Source: Paraburkholderia phosphatilytica
GTDB taxonomy: Bacteria > Pseudomonadota > Gammaproteobacteria > Burkholderiales > Burkholderiaceae
Direction of reading: 5' to 3'
Assembly (NCBI RefSeq): GCF_003443895.1
Contig: NZ_QQOA01000001.1
Location: 186,001 to 250,000 of the forward strand
DNA: 64,000 nucleotides
Each line of letters begins with the position of its first letter. Position 1 is the stretch's first letter. The position numbers and the translations under genes are program-made. Positions 52,760 to 61,270 of this stretch are shown piece by piece. The notes below the pieces were generated by a model. It was not told the DNA's origin. It ran no database searches and saw only the letters and a list, made by a program, of their open reading frames with translations.

Positions 52760-54043
52760 ATGGTCAAGATCATCAAGGCCGGCCAGAGCGCCCAGGTCAA
52801 AGCGGACAACAATGCGCAGGTGCGCGCGACGGTCGAGAAGATCATCGCCGACATCGAACAGCGCGGCGAAGCGGCCGTGCGCGAATACTCGGAGCGCTTC
52901 GACAAATGGAACCCGCCTTCGCTGCGGCTCTCGCAAGAGGAAATCCAGGCCTGCATCGATGCGCTGAGCCCACAGGCGATCGAAGACATCAAATTCGCGC
53001 AGGCGCAGATTCGCCGCTTCGCGCAGATCCAGCTGATGTCGCTGCGCGACGTCGAGGTGGAGACGCTGCCGGGCGTCGTGCTCGGGCATCGCAACATTCC
53101 GGTGAACTCGGTGGGCTGCTATATCCCCGGCGGCAAGTATCCGCTGCTCGCCTCCGCGCATATGAGCGTGCTGACCGCGAAAGTGGCGGGCGTGAAGCGT
53201 GTGATCGCGTGCGCGCCACCGTTCGACGGCAAGCCTTCGCCGGAAATCATCGCGGCGATGGCGCTCGCGGGCGCCGATGAAATCTATGTGATGGGCGGCG
53301 TGCAAGGCGTCGCCGCGATGGCGCTCGGCACCGAAAGCATCGCGCCGGTCGACATGATCGTCGGTCCGGGCAATGCGTACGTGGCCGAAGCGAAGCGGCA
53401 GTTGTACGGCCGCGTCGGCATCGATCTGTTCGCAGGCCCGACTGAAACGCTCGTGATCTGCGACGACTCGGTGGACGCGGAACTCGTTGCCGTCGACCTG
53501 CTCGGTCAGGCCGAACACGGCCCGACCTCGCCCGCGTACTGCGTGACGACCAGCCGCAAGATCGCGGAAGAACTGCCCGCCGCGATCGAAACGGTGCTCG
53601 CGCGCCTCGACACGGCGCCGGTGGCCAGCGTGTCGTGGCGCGACTACGGCGAGATCATCCTGTGCGAGACCGACGAGGAAATGCTGCAGGAAGCGGAACG
53701 CCTGTGCTCGGAACACGTGCAGGTGATGACGCGCGACCCCGACTGGTTCCTGCACCGCATGACGAACTACGGTGCGCTGTTCCTCGGCCATCGCACGAAC
53801 GTGTCGTACGGCGACAAGGTGATCGGCACGAACCACACGCTGCCGACGATGGGCGCGGGCCGCTACACGGGCGGACTGTGGGTCGGCAAATTCATCAAGA
53901 CGCACAGCTATCAGCGCATCCTGACCGACGAGGCGTCGGTGCATATCGGCGAAGTGTGTTCGCGCCTCTGCGCGCTCGAACACTTCTCCGGTCACAAGGA
54001 GCAGGCGGATATTCGCGTGCGCCGTCTTGGTAAGCAGGCGTGA
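52760..54043 (+). CDS. HisD-family dehydrogenase (catabolic type, not histidine biosynthesis)
   Basis: Zinc- and NAD-dependent alcohol dehydrogenase of 427 residues related to histidinol dehydrogenase. The zinc site appears in LGQAEHGP (Gln, His), GTNHTLPT and the C-terminal EHFSGHKEQ. The core [20 protein letters not shown] and [15 protein letters not shown] resemble the branch that includes sulfopropanediol dehydrogenase (HpsN). There is no his operon context. In this operon it likely oxidises a hydroxymethyl group to a carboxylate in two steps. Substrate inferred only. Confidence 0.93.
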   Translation: MVKIIKAGQSAQVKADNNAQVRATVEKIIADIEQRGEAAVREYSERFDKWNPPSLRLSQEEIQACIDALSPQAIEDIKFAQAQIRRFAQIQLMSLRDVEVETLPGVVLGHRNIPVNSVGCYIPGGKYPLLASAHMSVLTAKVAGVKRVIACAPPFDGKPSPEIIAAMALAGADEIYVMGGVQGVAAMALGTESIAPVDMIVGPGNAYVAEAKRQLYGRVGIDLFAGPTETLVICDDSVDAELVAVDLLGQAEHGPTSPAYCVTTSRKIAEELPAAIETVLARLDTAPVASVSWRDYGEIILCETDEEMLQEAERLCSEHVQVMTRDPDWFLHRMTNYGALFLGHRTNVSYGDKVIGTNHTLPTMGAGRYTGGLWVGKFIKTHSYQRILTDEASVHIGEVCSRLCALEHFSGHKEQADIRVRRLGKQA

Positions 54044-54047
54044 CGAT

Positions 54048-54821
54048 ATGACCTTCGTTGCGGGTTTCCCTCACAGCGAGCGACCGGTTGCTGTTGTGAC
54101 CGGCGCGACGGGCGGGCTCGGCGCGCAGATCTGCCGCACGCTCGCCGATGCGGGCTATCGTGTCGTGGCGGGGTATCGCAGTTCGGCGGAGACGGCGCTT
54201 GCGCTCGTCGAAGGCCTGCCTCATGGTGGCCATTGCGCGCTCGCGGCGCCCGTGACGGACAGCGCCGCACTCGCACGGCTCGCCGCGGATGTCGGCGCGC
54301 GTTACGGACGCTGTGACGTGCTCGTGAACTGCGCGGGCACGACGCGCTTCGTCGCGCATGAAGATCTCGACGGCCTCGACGATGCATTGATCGACGACGT
54401 GCTCGCGACCAACGTGCGCGGTCCGTTCGCGATGGTGCGCGCGCTGCGTCCGCTGCTGGCGAAAAGCACGCTCGCGGGCGGTGCGGCCGTGATCAACATT
54501 TCGTCGATCGCCGCGCAGACGGCGATGGGCAGCAACGTGATCTATTGCGCGTCCAAAGCCGCGCTCGACAATCTGACGAAGTCGCTCGCGCGCGCACTGT
54601 CGCCCGAAATACGCGTGGTGTCCGTGTCGCCAGGTCTCGTCGATACGGAGTTCGTCAAATCGATGGACGCCGCGTGGCGCGACGAACAGGCGAGCCGCAC
54701 GCCGCTCGGGCGGCTCGCGCAACCCGACGAGATTGCGCATGCGGTGCTCGCCGCGGTGCGCGATCTGCGCTTCACCACCGGTTGCGTGCTGCCCGTCGAC
54801 GGCGGCCGGCCGCTGAAGTAA
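54048..54821 (+). CDS. SDR-family oxidoreductase
   Basis: Classical SDR of 257 residues with TGATGGLG, NCAG, the Ser in NISSIAAQ and YCASK as the Tyr/Lys pair. It starts five bases after the HisD-like stop. Likely an alcohol/ketone step in the pathway. The C-terminus TTGCVLPVDGGRP is typical. Confidence 0.92.
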   Translation: MTFVAGFPHSERPVAVVTGATGGLGAQICRTLADAGYRVVAGYRSSAETALALVEGLPHGGHCALAAPVTDSAALARLAADVGARYGRCDVLVNCAGTTRFVAHEDLDGLDDALIDDVLATNVRGPFAMVRALRPLLAKSTLAGGAAVINISSIAAQTAMGSNVIYCASKAALDNLTKSLARALSPEIRVVSVSPGLVDTEFVKSMDAAWRDEQASRTPLGRLAQPDEIAHAVLAAVRDLRFTTGCVLPVDGGRPLK

Positions 54822-54854
54822 TCGACAAGAGACAGCACACAGGAGAGAGACACC

Positions 54855-55880
54855 ATGAAGCTCGCGTCGCTCAAGAGCAGCCATCCGGATGGCGCACTGA
54901 TCGTCGTGTCGCGCGACCTGCAGCGCGCCGTCAGCGCCGGTGCGATCGCGCCGAATCTGCGCGCCGCGCTCGACGACTGGACGCACGCGCAGCCGGCACT
55001 TGAAGCGCTCTATGCGGCGCTCAACCACGGCGACGCCAAAGACACCTTCGCGTTCGACCCGCATGCGTGCGGCGCGCCGCTGCCGCGCACGCATCAGTTC
55101 ATCGACGCGTCGGCGTTTCTCAATCACGGCCGCATCATGACGCAGGCGTATCACCCGGAGAAGAAGTCCGATCCGAAGGTGCCGATCCTGATCCAGCGCC
55201 AGGGCGACGATTTCACCGGGCCGCACGACGACTATCCGTTCCCCGACGAAGCCGATCATTGCGATTTCGAAGGCGAGATCGGCGCGGTGCTCGCCGATAC
55301 GCCGCTGGGCACCAAGGCCGCCGATGCGCTCGGCAACATCCGCCTGTTCGTGCTGTTCAATGACGTCAGCATGCGGACGCACCTGTTCCGCGAACTGGGC
55401 ATGGGCTTCGGCTTCATTCTCGCGAAGCCGGCCACCGCGTTCGCGCCGGTTGCGGTCACGCCCGACGAACTCGGCGACGCATGGCGCGACGGCCGCGTGC
55501 AACTCGACCTGCACGTGCAGCGTAACGGCGAAGCGTTCGGCCATCCGAACGGCCGCGAGATGAGCTCCGGTTTTCACGAGCTGATCGAATACATCGCGTA
55601 CAACCGCAACCTGCGAAACGGGATGATTCTCGGCTCGGGCACGTTCTCGAACGCCGACTATCGCAACACCGGCTCCGCGTGTCTCGCCGAGCAGCGCGCG
55701 ATCGAAGCGATCGAAACCGGCGCATCCACCACGCCGTGGCTGCGCTTCGGCGAGCGTCTGCGCTTCGAGATGTTCGGTCACGACGGGCAATCGGTGTTTG
55801 GCGCGATCGATCATCGCTTTGTCCAGGTTGAAGCGCAGACAGAAGCACACGCAAACGCGCAAGCAGGAGCGCAGCCATGA
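54855..55880 (+). CDS. Fumarylacetoacetate hydrolase-family protein
   Basis: Protein of 341 residues. The metal-binding acidic residues appear in CDFEGEIGAVLADTPLG (E-x-E) and a downstream Asp in LFNDVSMR, with the C-terminal ILGSGTFSNADYRN. The family cleaves C-C bonds of diketo acids, or acts as hydratase or decarboxylase. GGAGAGAGA precedes the ATG. The gene overlaps the next one as ATGA. Confidence 0.93.
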   Translation: MKLASLKSSHPDGALIVVSRDLQRAVSAGAIAPNLRAALDDWTHAQPALEALYAALNHGDAKDTFAFDPHACGAPLPRTHQFIDASAFLNHGRIMTQAYHPEKKSDPKVPILIQRQGDDFTGPHDDYPFPDEADHCDFEGEIGAVLADTPLGTKAADALGNIRLFVLFNDVSMRTHLFRELGMGFGFILAKPATAFAPVAVTPDELGDAWRDGRVQLDLHVQRNGEAFGHPNGREMSSGFHELIEYIAYNRNLRNGMILGSGTFSNADYRNTGSACLAEQRAIEAIETGASTTPWLRFGERLRFEMFGHDGQSVFGAIDHRFVQVEAQTEAHANAQAGAQP

Positions 55881-57742
55881 GCGATCAGTACGACATCGTC
55901 GCGATGGGCGCGGGTCATAACGGCCTCGTAGCCGCCGCGTATCTCGCGAAAGCGGGCAAGAAGGTGCTGGTGCTCGAGCGCAAGGCGTGGCCCGGCGGCG
56001 GCGTCAGCACGCGGCAACTGAACACGCCCGGCTACTGGCACGACGAGCATTCGAGCGTGCACATCATGATCCAGGGCAATCCGATGCTGCGGCAGGACGA
56101 GCTCGGGTTGCTGTCGCAACACGGGCTGCAGTATCACTACTCGCCGGTGCCGCACGCGACCATCTTCCCGGATCAGACCGCGCTCTTCACCTACAAGGAC
56201 ATCGACAAGACCTGCGAATGCTTCGCGAAGGTCTCGCCGAAAGACGCAGACACGTATCGCAACTTCGTGAAGATGAGCCAGCAGATGCTCGAAGTCTTCA
56301 TGCCGGGTCTCTATGCGCCGCCCCCGCCGCTTGGCGAACTCGTCGCGATGCTGGACCGCAGCGACGAAGGCCGTCTGATGCTGGACTACATGAATCGAGA
56401 TTGCCTCGATCTCGTGAACCAGCTCTACGAGAGCGACCGTATCAAGATCCATCTGCTGCGGCTCGTCAGCGAAAACCTGCAGGCGCCGAACGAACTCGGC
56501 ACCGGTATGGGCGTGCTGCTGATGCCGGGCATCATCCACACATATGGCGTATCGCAGCCGATCGGCGGCAGCGGCAAGCTGACCGAATCGCTGGTGCGCT
56601 GCATCGAATCGTATGGCGGCGAAGTGCGCTGCAACGCGGAGGTCGCGAAGATCCTCACGAGCGACGGCCGCGCGACCGGCGTCGAACTGTCGGACGGCGA
56701 GCGCATTGTCGCGAAGGACGGCGTGATCGGCGCAATCCACCCGCACGTGATCCGCCGCTTCGTCGAAGGCGTGCCGGAACCGGTGTTGAAGCGCGCCGAG
56801 CGCGCGACGCTCGCGCCGTTCTCGATCATGGTCAGCCACTACGACCTGAAGGAAAACGCGCGCTACTACGCAGGCGAGGAAGTCGGCTACGCGACGATGC
56901 TCGAATTCATGGCCACCGATAACCTCGACGAGATGCTCGCGGATTTCGACGATCTGAAGCGCGGCCTCATCACCGAGCGACGTCTGTGCGCGGGCGGTGA
57001 CGAAAGCATCGGCGACAAGACGCGCGTGCCGGCCGGCGCAGGCATGTTCCATGGCATCACGTTCGCGCCGTACAACGTGAAGGATAAGCGCTGGTCCGGC
57101 CAGCATTGGGACGAGTTCAAGGAAGAGATCGGCGATCTGTCGCTCGCCCACTACCGGAAATTTGTGTCGAACCTGACGAGCGACAACATCGTCGCGCGCA
57201 GCATCGTGAGCCCGGTGGATCTCGAACGCTCGAGCCCGAACAGCATGATGCGCGGCGACCTGCACGGCGTCGCGCCGTACTTCTACCAGAGCGCTGGACA
57301 TCGTCCGACGCCCGACCTCGGCCAGTTCACAGTGCCGGGCGTCGAGCGGCTGTATCTCGCCGGGCCGTTCCAGCATCCGGGCGGCGGCGTGTATGGCGCG
57401 GGCCGTGCCACCGCGATGCGGATGTTCGAACAGCTCGGCATGGACTTCGGCAGCGTCGCGAAGGGAGCGCGGCAGGATCTGGGCGTACCCGCGGTTTCGC
57501 AGGCGAACGGTGCAAAGAAAGCGGGCATGGTGCTGCGCGGCCCTGCTGATGAAGAGCTGATGCACGTCGAGTCGCTCGAACGCGTCGGCGACGAGCTTGT
57601 CATCAAAGGCAAGAGCTTCGGCACGATGCCGATGGAAGCGCGGCTCGATGCAGCGTCCGCGCGTGCGGGCCTCAAGATGCTCGGCCCGTCGCGTCTCGCG
57701 TTCCTCGCAACGCTGCCGTTCCGCAAAGGAGGCTCGCGATGA
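55877..57742 (+). CDS. Phytoene-dehydrogenase-like FAD oxidoreductase
   Basis: Flavoprotein of 621 residues with a dinucleotide motif at the N-terminus (GAGHNGLVAAAYLAKAGKKV) and the amine-oxidase/desaturase-type EWPGGG-like segment KAWPGGGVSTRQL. A C-terminal FAD contact includes LYLAGPFQHPGGGVYGAGRA. The family oxidises or isomerises C-C bonds in hydrophobic substrates. Such an enzyme is unusual in an aromatic ring-cleavage operon and may desaturate a ring. It overlaps the genes on both sides. Confidence 0.91.
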   Translation: MSDQYDIVAMGAGHNGLVAAAYLAKAGKKVLVLERKAWPGGGVSTRQLNTPGYWHDEHSSVHIMIQGNPMLRQDELGLLSQHGLQYHYSPVPHATIFPDQTALFTYKDIDKTCECFAKVSPKDADTYRNFVKMSQQMLEVFMPGLYAPPPPLGELVAMLDRSDEGRLMLDYMNRDCLDLVNQLYESDRIKIHLLRLVSENLQAPNELGTGMGVLLMPGIIHTYGVSQPIGGSGKLTESLVRCIESYGGEVRCNAEVAKILTSDGRATGVELSDGERIVAKDGVIGAIHPHVIRRFVEGVPEPVLKRAERATLAPFSIMVSHYDLKENARYYAGEEVGYATMLEFMATDNLDEMLADFDDLKRGLITERRLCAGGDESIGDKTRVPAGAGMFHGITFAPYNVKDKRWSGQHWDEFKEEIGDLSLAHYRKFVSNLTSDNIVARSIVSPVDLERSSPNSMMRGDLHGVAPYFYQSAGHRPTPDLGQFTVPGVERLYLAGPFQHPGGGVYGAGRATAMRMFEQLGMDFGSVAKGARQDLGVPAVSQANGAKKAGMVLRGPADEELMHVESLERVGDELVIKGKSFGTMPMEARLDAASARAGLKMLGPSRLAFLATLPFRKGGSR

Positions 57743-58683
57743 CTCATGTCGTTATCACAGGCGCGCAGGGTTTCGTCGGCCGCGTGCTCGTCAAACGCCT
57801 TTTAAGCGATGGCCTGGGTGGACGCGCGGTGTCGAAGCTCACGCTGCTCGACATCGCATTCGATGCGCCGCATGCCGACCGGCGTGTCGTGCAGCTTGCC
57901 GGGAGCATCGCGCATGCGGACGTGCGCGTGCTCGCGTACTCGACGCCGGTCGACGCGGTGTTCCATCTCGCGAGCATTCCCGGCGGCGCCGCCGAGAAAA
58001 ATTACGCGCTCGGCCGTTCGATCAACCTCGATGCGACGCTCGGTCTGCTCGAAGACCTGCGCGGCCACACGCGCCCGCCGCGTTTCGTGTTCGCGAGCAC
58101 CGTCGCGGTGTATGGCGAGCAGTTGCCCGCCACCGTCGACGAAGCGACGCTGCCCGCGCCCGCGCTCAGCTACGGTGCGCACAAGCTGATGGGCGAAGCG
58201 CTGGTGGCGGACGCGTCGCGGCTCGGCTGGGTGCAGGGCTGCTCGCTGCGGCTGCCCGGCGTCGTGGCGCGCCCCGGCGACGGCGCGGGGATGATGTCCG
58301 CGTTCATGAGCCAGCTGTTCTGGCGGCTCTCCGCCGGCGAACCGATCACGGTGCCCGTCTCGCCCGAAGGCGTGGCGTGGTGGATCTCGGTCGAGCAGTG
58401 CGTCGACAACCTGCTGCACGCCGCGACCGTCGACCCCGAACGCTTCAACGCGCGCCGCAGCTATCAGATGCCGGTACTGCGTCTTTCCATTGCCGAAGTG
58501 GTCGATGCGCTTGCCGCGAGGTTCGGCGACGACCGCAAGGCGCTCGTCACCTACGCGCCGGATCCGTTCATCGAACGGCTCTTCGCGACCTATCCGCCGT
58601 TGCTGACGCCCGAGGCCGAACGCCTGGGTTTGCGTCATGACGGCAACGTGGATCAATTGATCACACGAGCGATGTCCGGCTGA
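57739..58683 (+). CDS. DenD-like NAD-dependent epimerase/dehydratase
   Basis: Extended SDR of 314 residues. GAQGFVGR is the cofactor motif, FASTVAVYG carries the Ser, and Y-G-A-H-K is the catalytic YxxxK. Overall it resembles D-erythronate dehydrogenase (DenD). It could oxidise a hydroxy acid formed in the pathway. The ATG overlaps the preceding stop as ATGA. No sugar-acid kinase or aldolase partner lies nearby. Confidence 0.9.
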   Translation: MTHVVITGAQGFVGRVLVKRLLSDGLGGRAVSKLTLLDIAFDAPHADRRVVQLAGSIAHADVRVLAYSTPVDAVFHLASIPGGAAEKNYALGRSINLDATLGLLEDLRGHTRPPRFVFASTVAVYGEQLPATVDEATLPAPALSYGAHKLMGEALVADASRLGWVQGCSLRLPGVVARPGDGAGMMSAFMSQLFWRLSAGEPITVPVSPEGVAWWISVEQCVDNLLHAATVDPERFNARRSYQMPVLRLSIAEVVDALAARFGDDRKALVTYAPDPFIERLFATYPPLLTPEAERLGLRHDGNVDQLITRAMSG

Positions 58684-58734
58684 CGGTTCAACTCCAAACC
58701 CCAACATCGCACCGGCGCATACACATCGAAACGG

Positions 58735-58759
58735 ATTCCTAAGGAATTTTTTAAAAATG
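58735..58759 (+). promoter_or_regulatory. Unusual AT-rich ribosome-binding region with palindrome
   Basis: AAGGA lies 11 bases before the ATG at 58757 with only A and T between. ATTCCT-A-AGGAAT (58735-58747) is a palindrome that contains the ribosome site. The composition differs sharply from the GC-rich operon and may tune translation of the dioxygenase gene. Confidence 0.4.
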
Positions 58760-59689
58760 AACATCATCGGACTCGAATACCTCGTCTTCGGTATCGACGA
58801 CATGGCAGGGGCCCGCCAGTTCCTGCTCGACTACGGCCTCGACGAGGTTGCATACGACCCCCACGCAGGCGGCCTCTACGCCGCGCTCGACGGCACCGGC
58901 CTCATCATGCGCGCGGCGAGCGACCCGAGCCTGCCGCCATTGCCGCCGAAAGCGGCCACCCCTTCGCTGCGCGAAACCATCTACGGAGTCGACAACGCGG
59001 ACACACTCGCGTCGATCCGCGCGCACCTCGCAGCGGAACGCGACATCAAGGTGGACGCCGACGGCACCGTGCACTGCATCGACGACGCGGGCTTCGGCGT
59101 CGCGTTCATGGTGACGCGGCGGCGCCCGTACGAGGCGCGCTATCTCGGCTTCAACGTGCCGGGCCAGCCGCCCGGCCGCGCGCCAAACGACTGCGCGGCG
59201 AACCCGGACGAAGCGATCAAGCCACGCACGCTTTCGCACGTCGTGTACTTCGTTGAAGATGCCGCGAAAGCCGAAGCGTTCTACACGCGGCTGGGCTTCG
59301 TCGTGACGGACCGCTTCAATCATCTCGGTCCGTTCATGCGCCCAGGCGGCACGCAGGATCATCACACGCTCTTCATGATCGAAAGCAAAAACGATCACAT
59401 GATCGGCTGCAATCACTTCACGTTTCACCTCGGCTCCGCGAGCGAAGTGCTGCAGCACGGCTGGAACTTCGTGAAGAAGGGCTACAAGAGTTTCTGGGGC
59501 CCGGGCCGCCATATCCTGGGCAGCAACTTCTTCTGGTACTTCAACAGCCCGTTCGGCGCGACGATCGAGTTCGACGCGGACATGGACGTGCACGACGACA
59601 GCTGGACGGCGCGCGCCGTCGATCCGGGCTCCGACAACTCGCAGATCTTCCTGTTCGACGCCCGCAACAAGTGGGCGCCGGGCGAATGA
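58757..59689 (+). CDS. Extradiol-type VOC dioxygenase (two-domain)
   Basis: Protein of 310 residues with two VOC modules, the layout of type I extradiol dioxygenases. The iron ligands fit H161 (LSHVVYF), H220 (CNHFTFHL) and E271 (ATIEFDAD) in the second module. It would cleave a dihydroxylated ring next to a hydroxyl group. A Rieske ferredoxin gene follows after 15 bp and an alpha/beta hydrolase gene after that, which together fit meta-cleavage. It resembles the FdeC role in flavonoid degradation, as inference. Confidence 0.88.
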   Translation: MNIIGLEYLVFGIDDMAGARQFLLDYGLDEVAYDPHAGGLYAALDGTGLIMRAASDPSLPPLPPKAATPSLRETIYGVDNADTLASIRAHLAAERDIKVDADGTVHCIDDAGFGVAFMVTRRRPYEARYLGFNVPGQPPGRAPNDCAANPDEAIKPRTLSHVVYFVEDAAKAEAFYTRLGFVVTDRFNHLGPFMRPGGTQDHHTLFMIESKNDHMIGCNHFTFHLGSASEVLQHGWNFVKKGYKSFWGPGRHILGSNFFWYFNSPFGATIEFDADMDVHDDSWTARAVDPGSDNSQIFLFDARNKWAPGE

Positions 59690-59704
59690 CGCGAGGCACG
59701 AACG

Positions 59705-60058
59705 ATGTGCGATGAACGCGTGCTCTGCGAGCTCGACGACCTGCCCGATGGCGGCTCGCGCGGCCTGCTGCGCGAAGGCCTCGACGACAAGCTGTGTGTC
59801 GTGCGGCAAGGCGGCGAAGTGTTCGTGTGGCTCAACGACTGCCCACACGAACACCGGCCGATGGAGTACCGCCAGGATCGCTTTCTCTCCGGCGACGGCC
59901 AGCACATCGTCTGCTACGCGCATTCCGCGCATTTCGATATCCGTACCGGCTACTGCTTTGCCGGCCCCTGTACCGGCCAGCATCTGACGAAGGTGCCGGC
60001 CCGCATCGAGAACGGCAAGGTGTGGATTCCCGCCGAACTGCCCTCGATCTTCGACTGA
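59705..60058 (+). CDS. Rieske [2Fe-2S] ferredoxin
   Basis: Small electron carrier of 117 residues. Cluster ligands are C46 and H48 in NDCPHEHRPM, and C70 and H73 in VCYAHSAHFD. No Rieske oxygenase or reductase is encoded beside it. It may reduce an oxidised iron centre, for example that of the dioxygenase upstream. Confidence 0.92.
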   Translation: MCDERVLCELDDLPDGGSRGLLREGLDDKLCVVRQGGEVFVWLNDCPHEHRPMEYRQDRFLSGDGQHIVCYAHSAHFDIRTGYCFAGPCTGQHLTKVPARIENGKVWIPAELPSIFD

Positions 60059-60072
60059 TAGCGAAACCCATC

Positions 60073-61236
60073 ATGTTCCAGTACTTCCCGACCAACTACG
60101 TCTGGAGCCTCTCGACGATGATCGCCCTCACGCACGGCGGCAACATCGGAGAGGTCGATGCGATGTGCGGGCCGCTGCTCGAAGCCGCGCGCGCGGGCGA
60201 CGACCCCGGCACCGTCGCGTTCTACGAAGCGTGGAAAGGCGGCGCGGATCAGCTGATCGCGCTCGCCGACGAAGACCTCGTGCAAGGCCACACGCTTTCC
60301 GCCGGCGAAAAACTCGGCCGCGCCGGCCTCTACTACGGCATCGCCGAACGCATGCAGGCGCATGGATTCGAAGCGCGCCTCGCGGTCTATCGCCGTTCGC
60401 TCGAACTGTTCGAGCAAGGCCGCAAGCTCTCACGCGAGAACTGCGCGCGCGTCGAGATTCCGTACCTCGACAAGCACATCGCCGCGCTCTACGTGCGTGC
60501 CGAAGGACTCGCGCCAGGACAGCGCGCGCCGACCGTCGTCGTGATGAACGGCCTCGACTCGACGAAAGAAATGCTGCAGAAAAGCGTGATGGGCACGATG
60601 TTCGCGCGCCGCGGCGTGTCCGCGCTGTTCGTCGATCAGCCCGGCACCGGCGAAGCGCTGCGTCTGTCGAATCTGCCCGCCGTGCACGACACCGAAACGT
60701 GGGCCGCGCCGATCGTCGACTGGCTGGAAACGCATCCCGAGGTCGACCCGAACAGGATTGGCGCGCTCGGCGTATCGCTTGGCGGCTACTACTGCCCGCG
60801 CGCGCTCGCGTTTGAGCCGCGCTTCGCATGCGGCGCGGTGTGGGGCGCGAATCACGACTGGCGCGAAGTGCAGCAGGCGCGTCTGAAACGCGAGGGCGAG
60901 AACCCGGTGCCGCACTACTGGAAGCACGTGCAGTGGGTGTTCGGCGCGAACGACATGGACGACTTTCTCGCGAAGGCCGAGCACATGCATCTGAACGGCG
61001 TGCTCGACCGGATCCGTGTGCCGTTCCTCGTCACGCATGGCGAAAACGACCGGCAGATCCCGCTGAAGTACGCGCATCAAACCTATGAACAGCTGGTGAA
61101 CAGCCCGAAGAAGGACCTGTTCATTTTCACGGCACGCGAAGGCGGCGTCGAGCACAGCTCGCTCGACAATCCGCTGAACGCCGGCAACCGCATCGCCGAC
61201 TGGCTCGCGGTGCAGCTTGGCGGCACGGTCGCGTGA
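60073..61236 (+). CDS. Alpha/beta hydrolase (FrsA / 2,6-dihydroxypseudooxynicotine hydrolase-like)
   Basis: Cytoplasmic hydrolase of 387 residues. A helical N-terminal domain (1-130) precedes the alpha/beta hydrolase core. The nucleophile is S235 in LGVSLGGYY; a late Asp in THGENDRQIP and His in GGVEHSSLD complete the triad. The layout matches the group that includes a C-C hydrolase of nicotine degradation. In this operon it likely cleaves the ring-fission product. The start at 60073 follows the ferredoxin stop by 14 bp. Confidence 0.9.
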   Translation: MFQYFPTNYVWSLSTMIALTHGGNIGEVDAMCGPLLEAARAGDDPGTVAFYEAWKGGADQLIALADEDLVQGHTLSAGEKLGRAGLYYGIAERMQAHGFEARLAVYRRSLELFEQGRKLSRENCARVEIPYLDKHIAALYVRAEGLAPGQRAPTVVVMNGLDSTKEMLQKSVMGTMFARRGVSALFVDQPGTGEALRLSNLPAVHDTETWAAPIVDWLETHPEVDPNRIGALGVSLGGYYCPRALAFEPRFACGAVWGANHDWREVQQARLKREGENPVPHYWKHVQWVFGANDMDDFLAKAEHMHLNGVLDRIRVPFLVTHGENDRQIPLKYAHQTYEQLVNSPKKDLFIFTAREGGVEHSSLDNPLNAGNRIADWLAVQLGGTVA

Positions 61237-61270
61237 CCCGACGACTTCAACCCGAACACAGAGACACACC

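Noticed and set aside
52760..54043. True histidinol dehydrogenase of histidine biosynthesis
   Set aside because: No his genes are nearby, the gene lies in a catabolic operon, and the core sequence resembles the catabolic HisD-like branch.
51248..57565. Very long open frames on the minus strand opposite the catabolic operon
   Set aside because: They mirror the VOC, SMP-30, HisD-like, FAH and FAD genes, whose catalytic motifs are clear on the plus strand.
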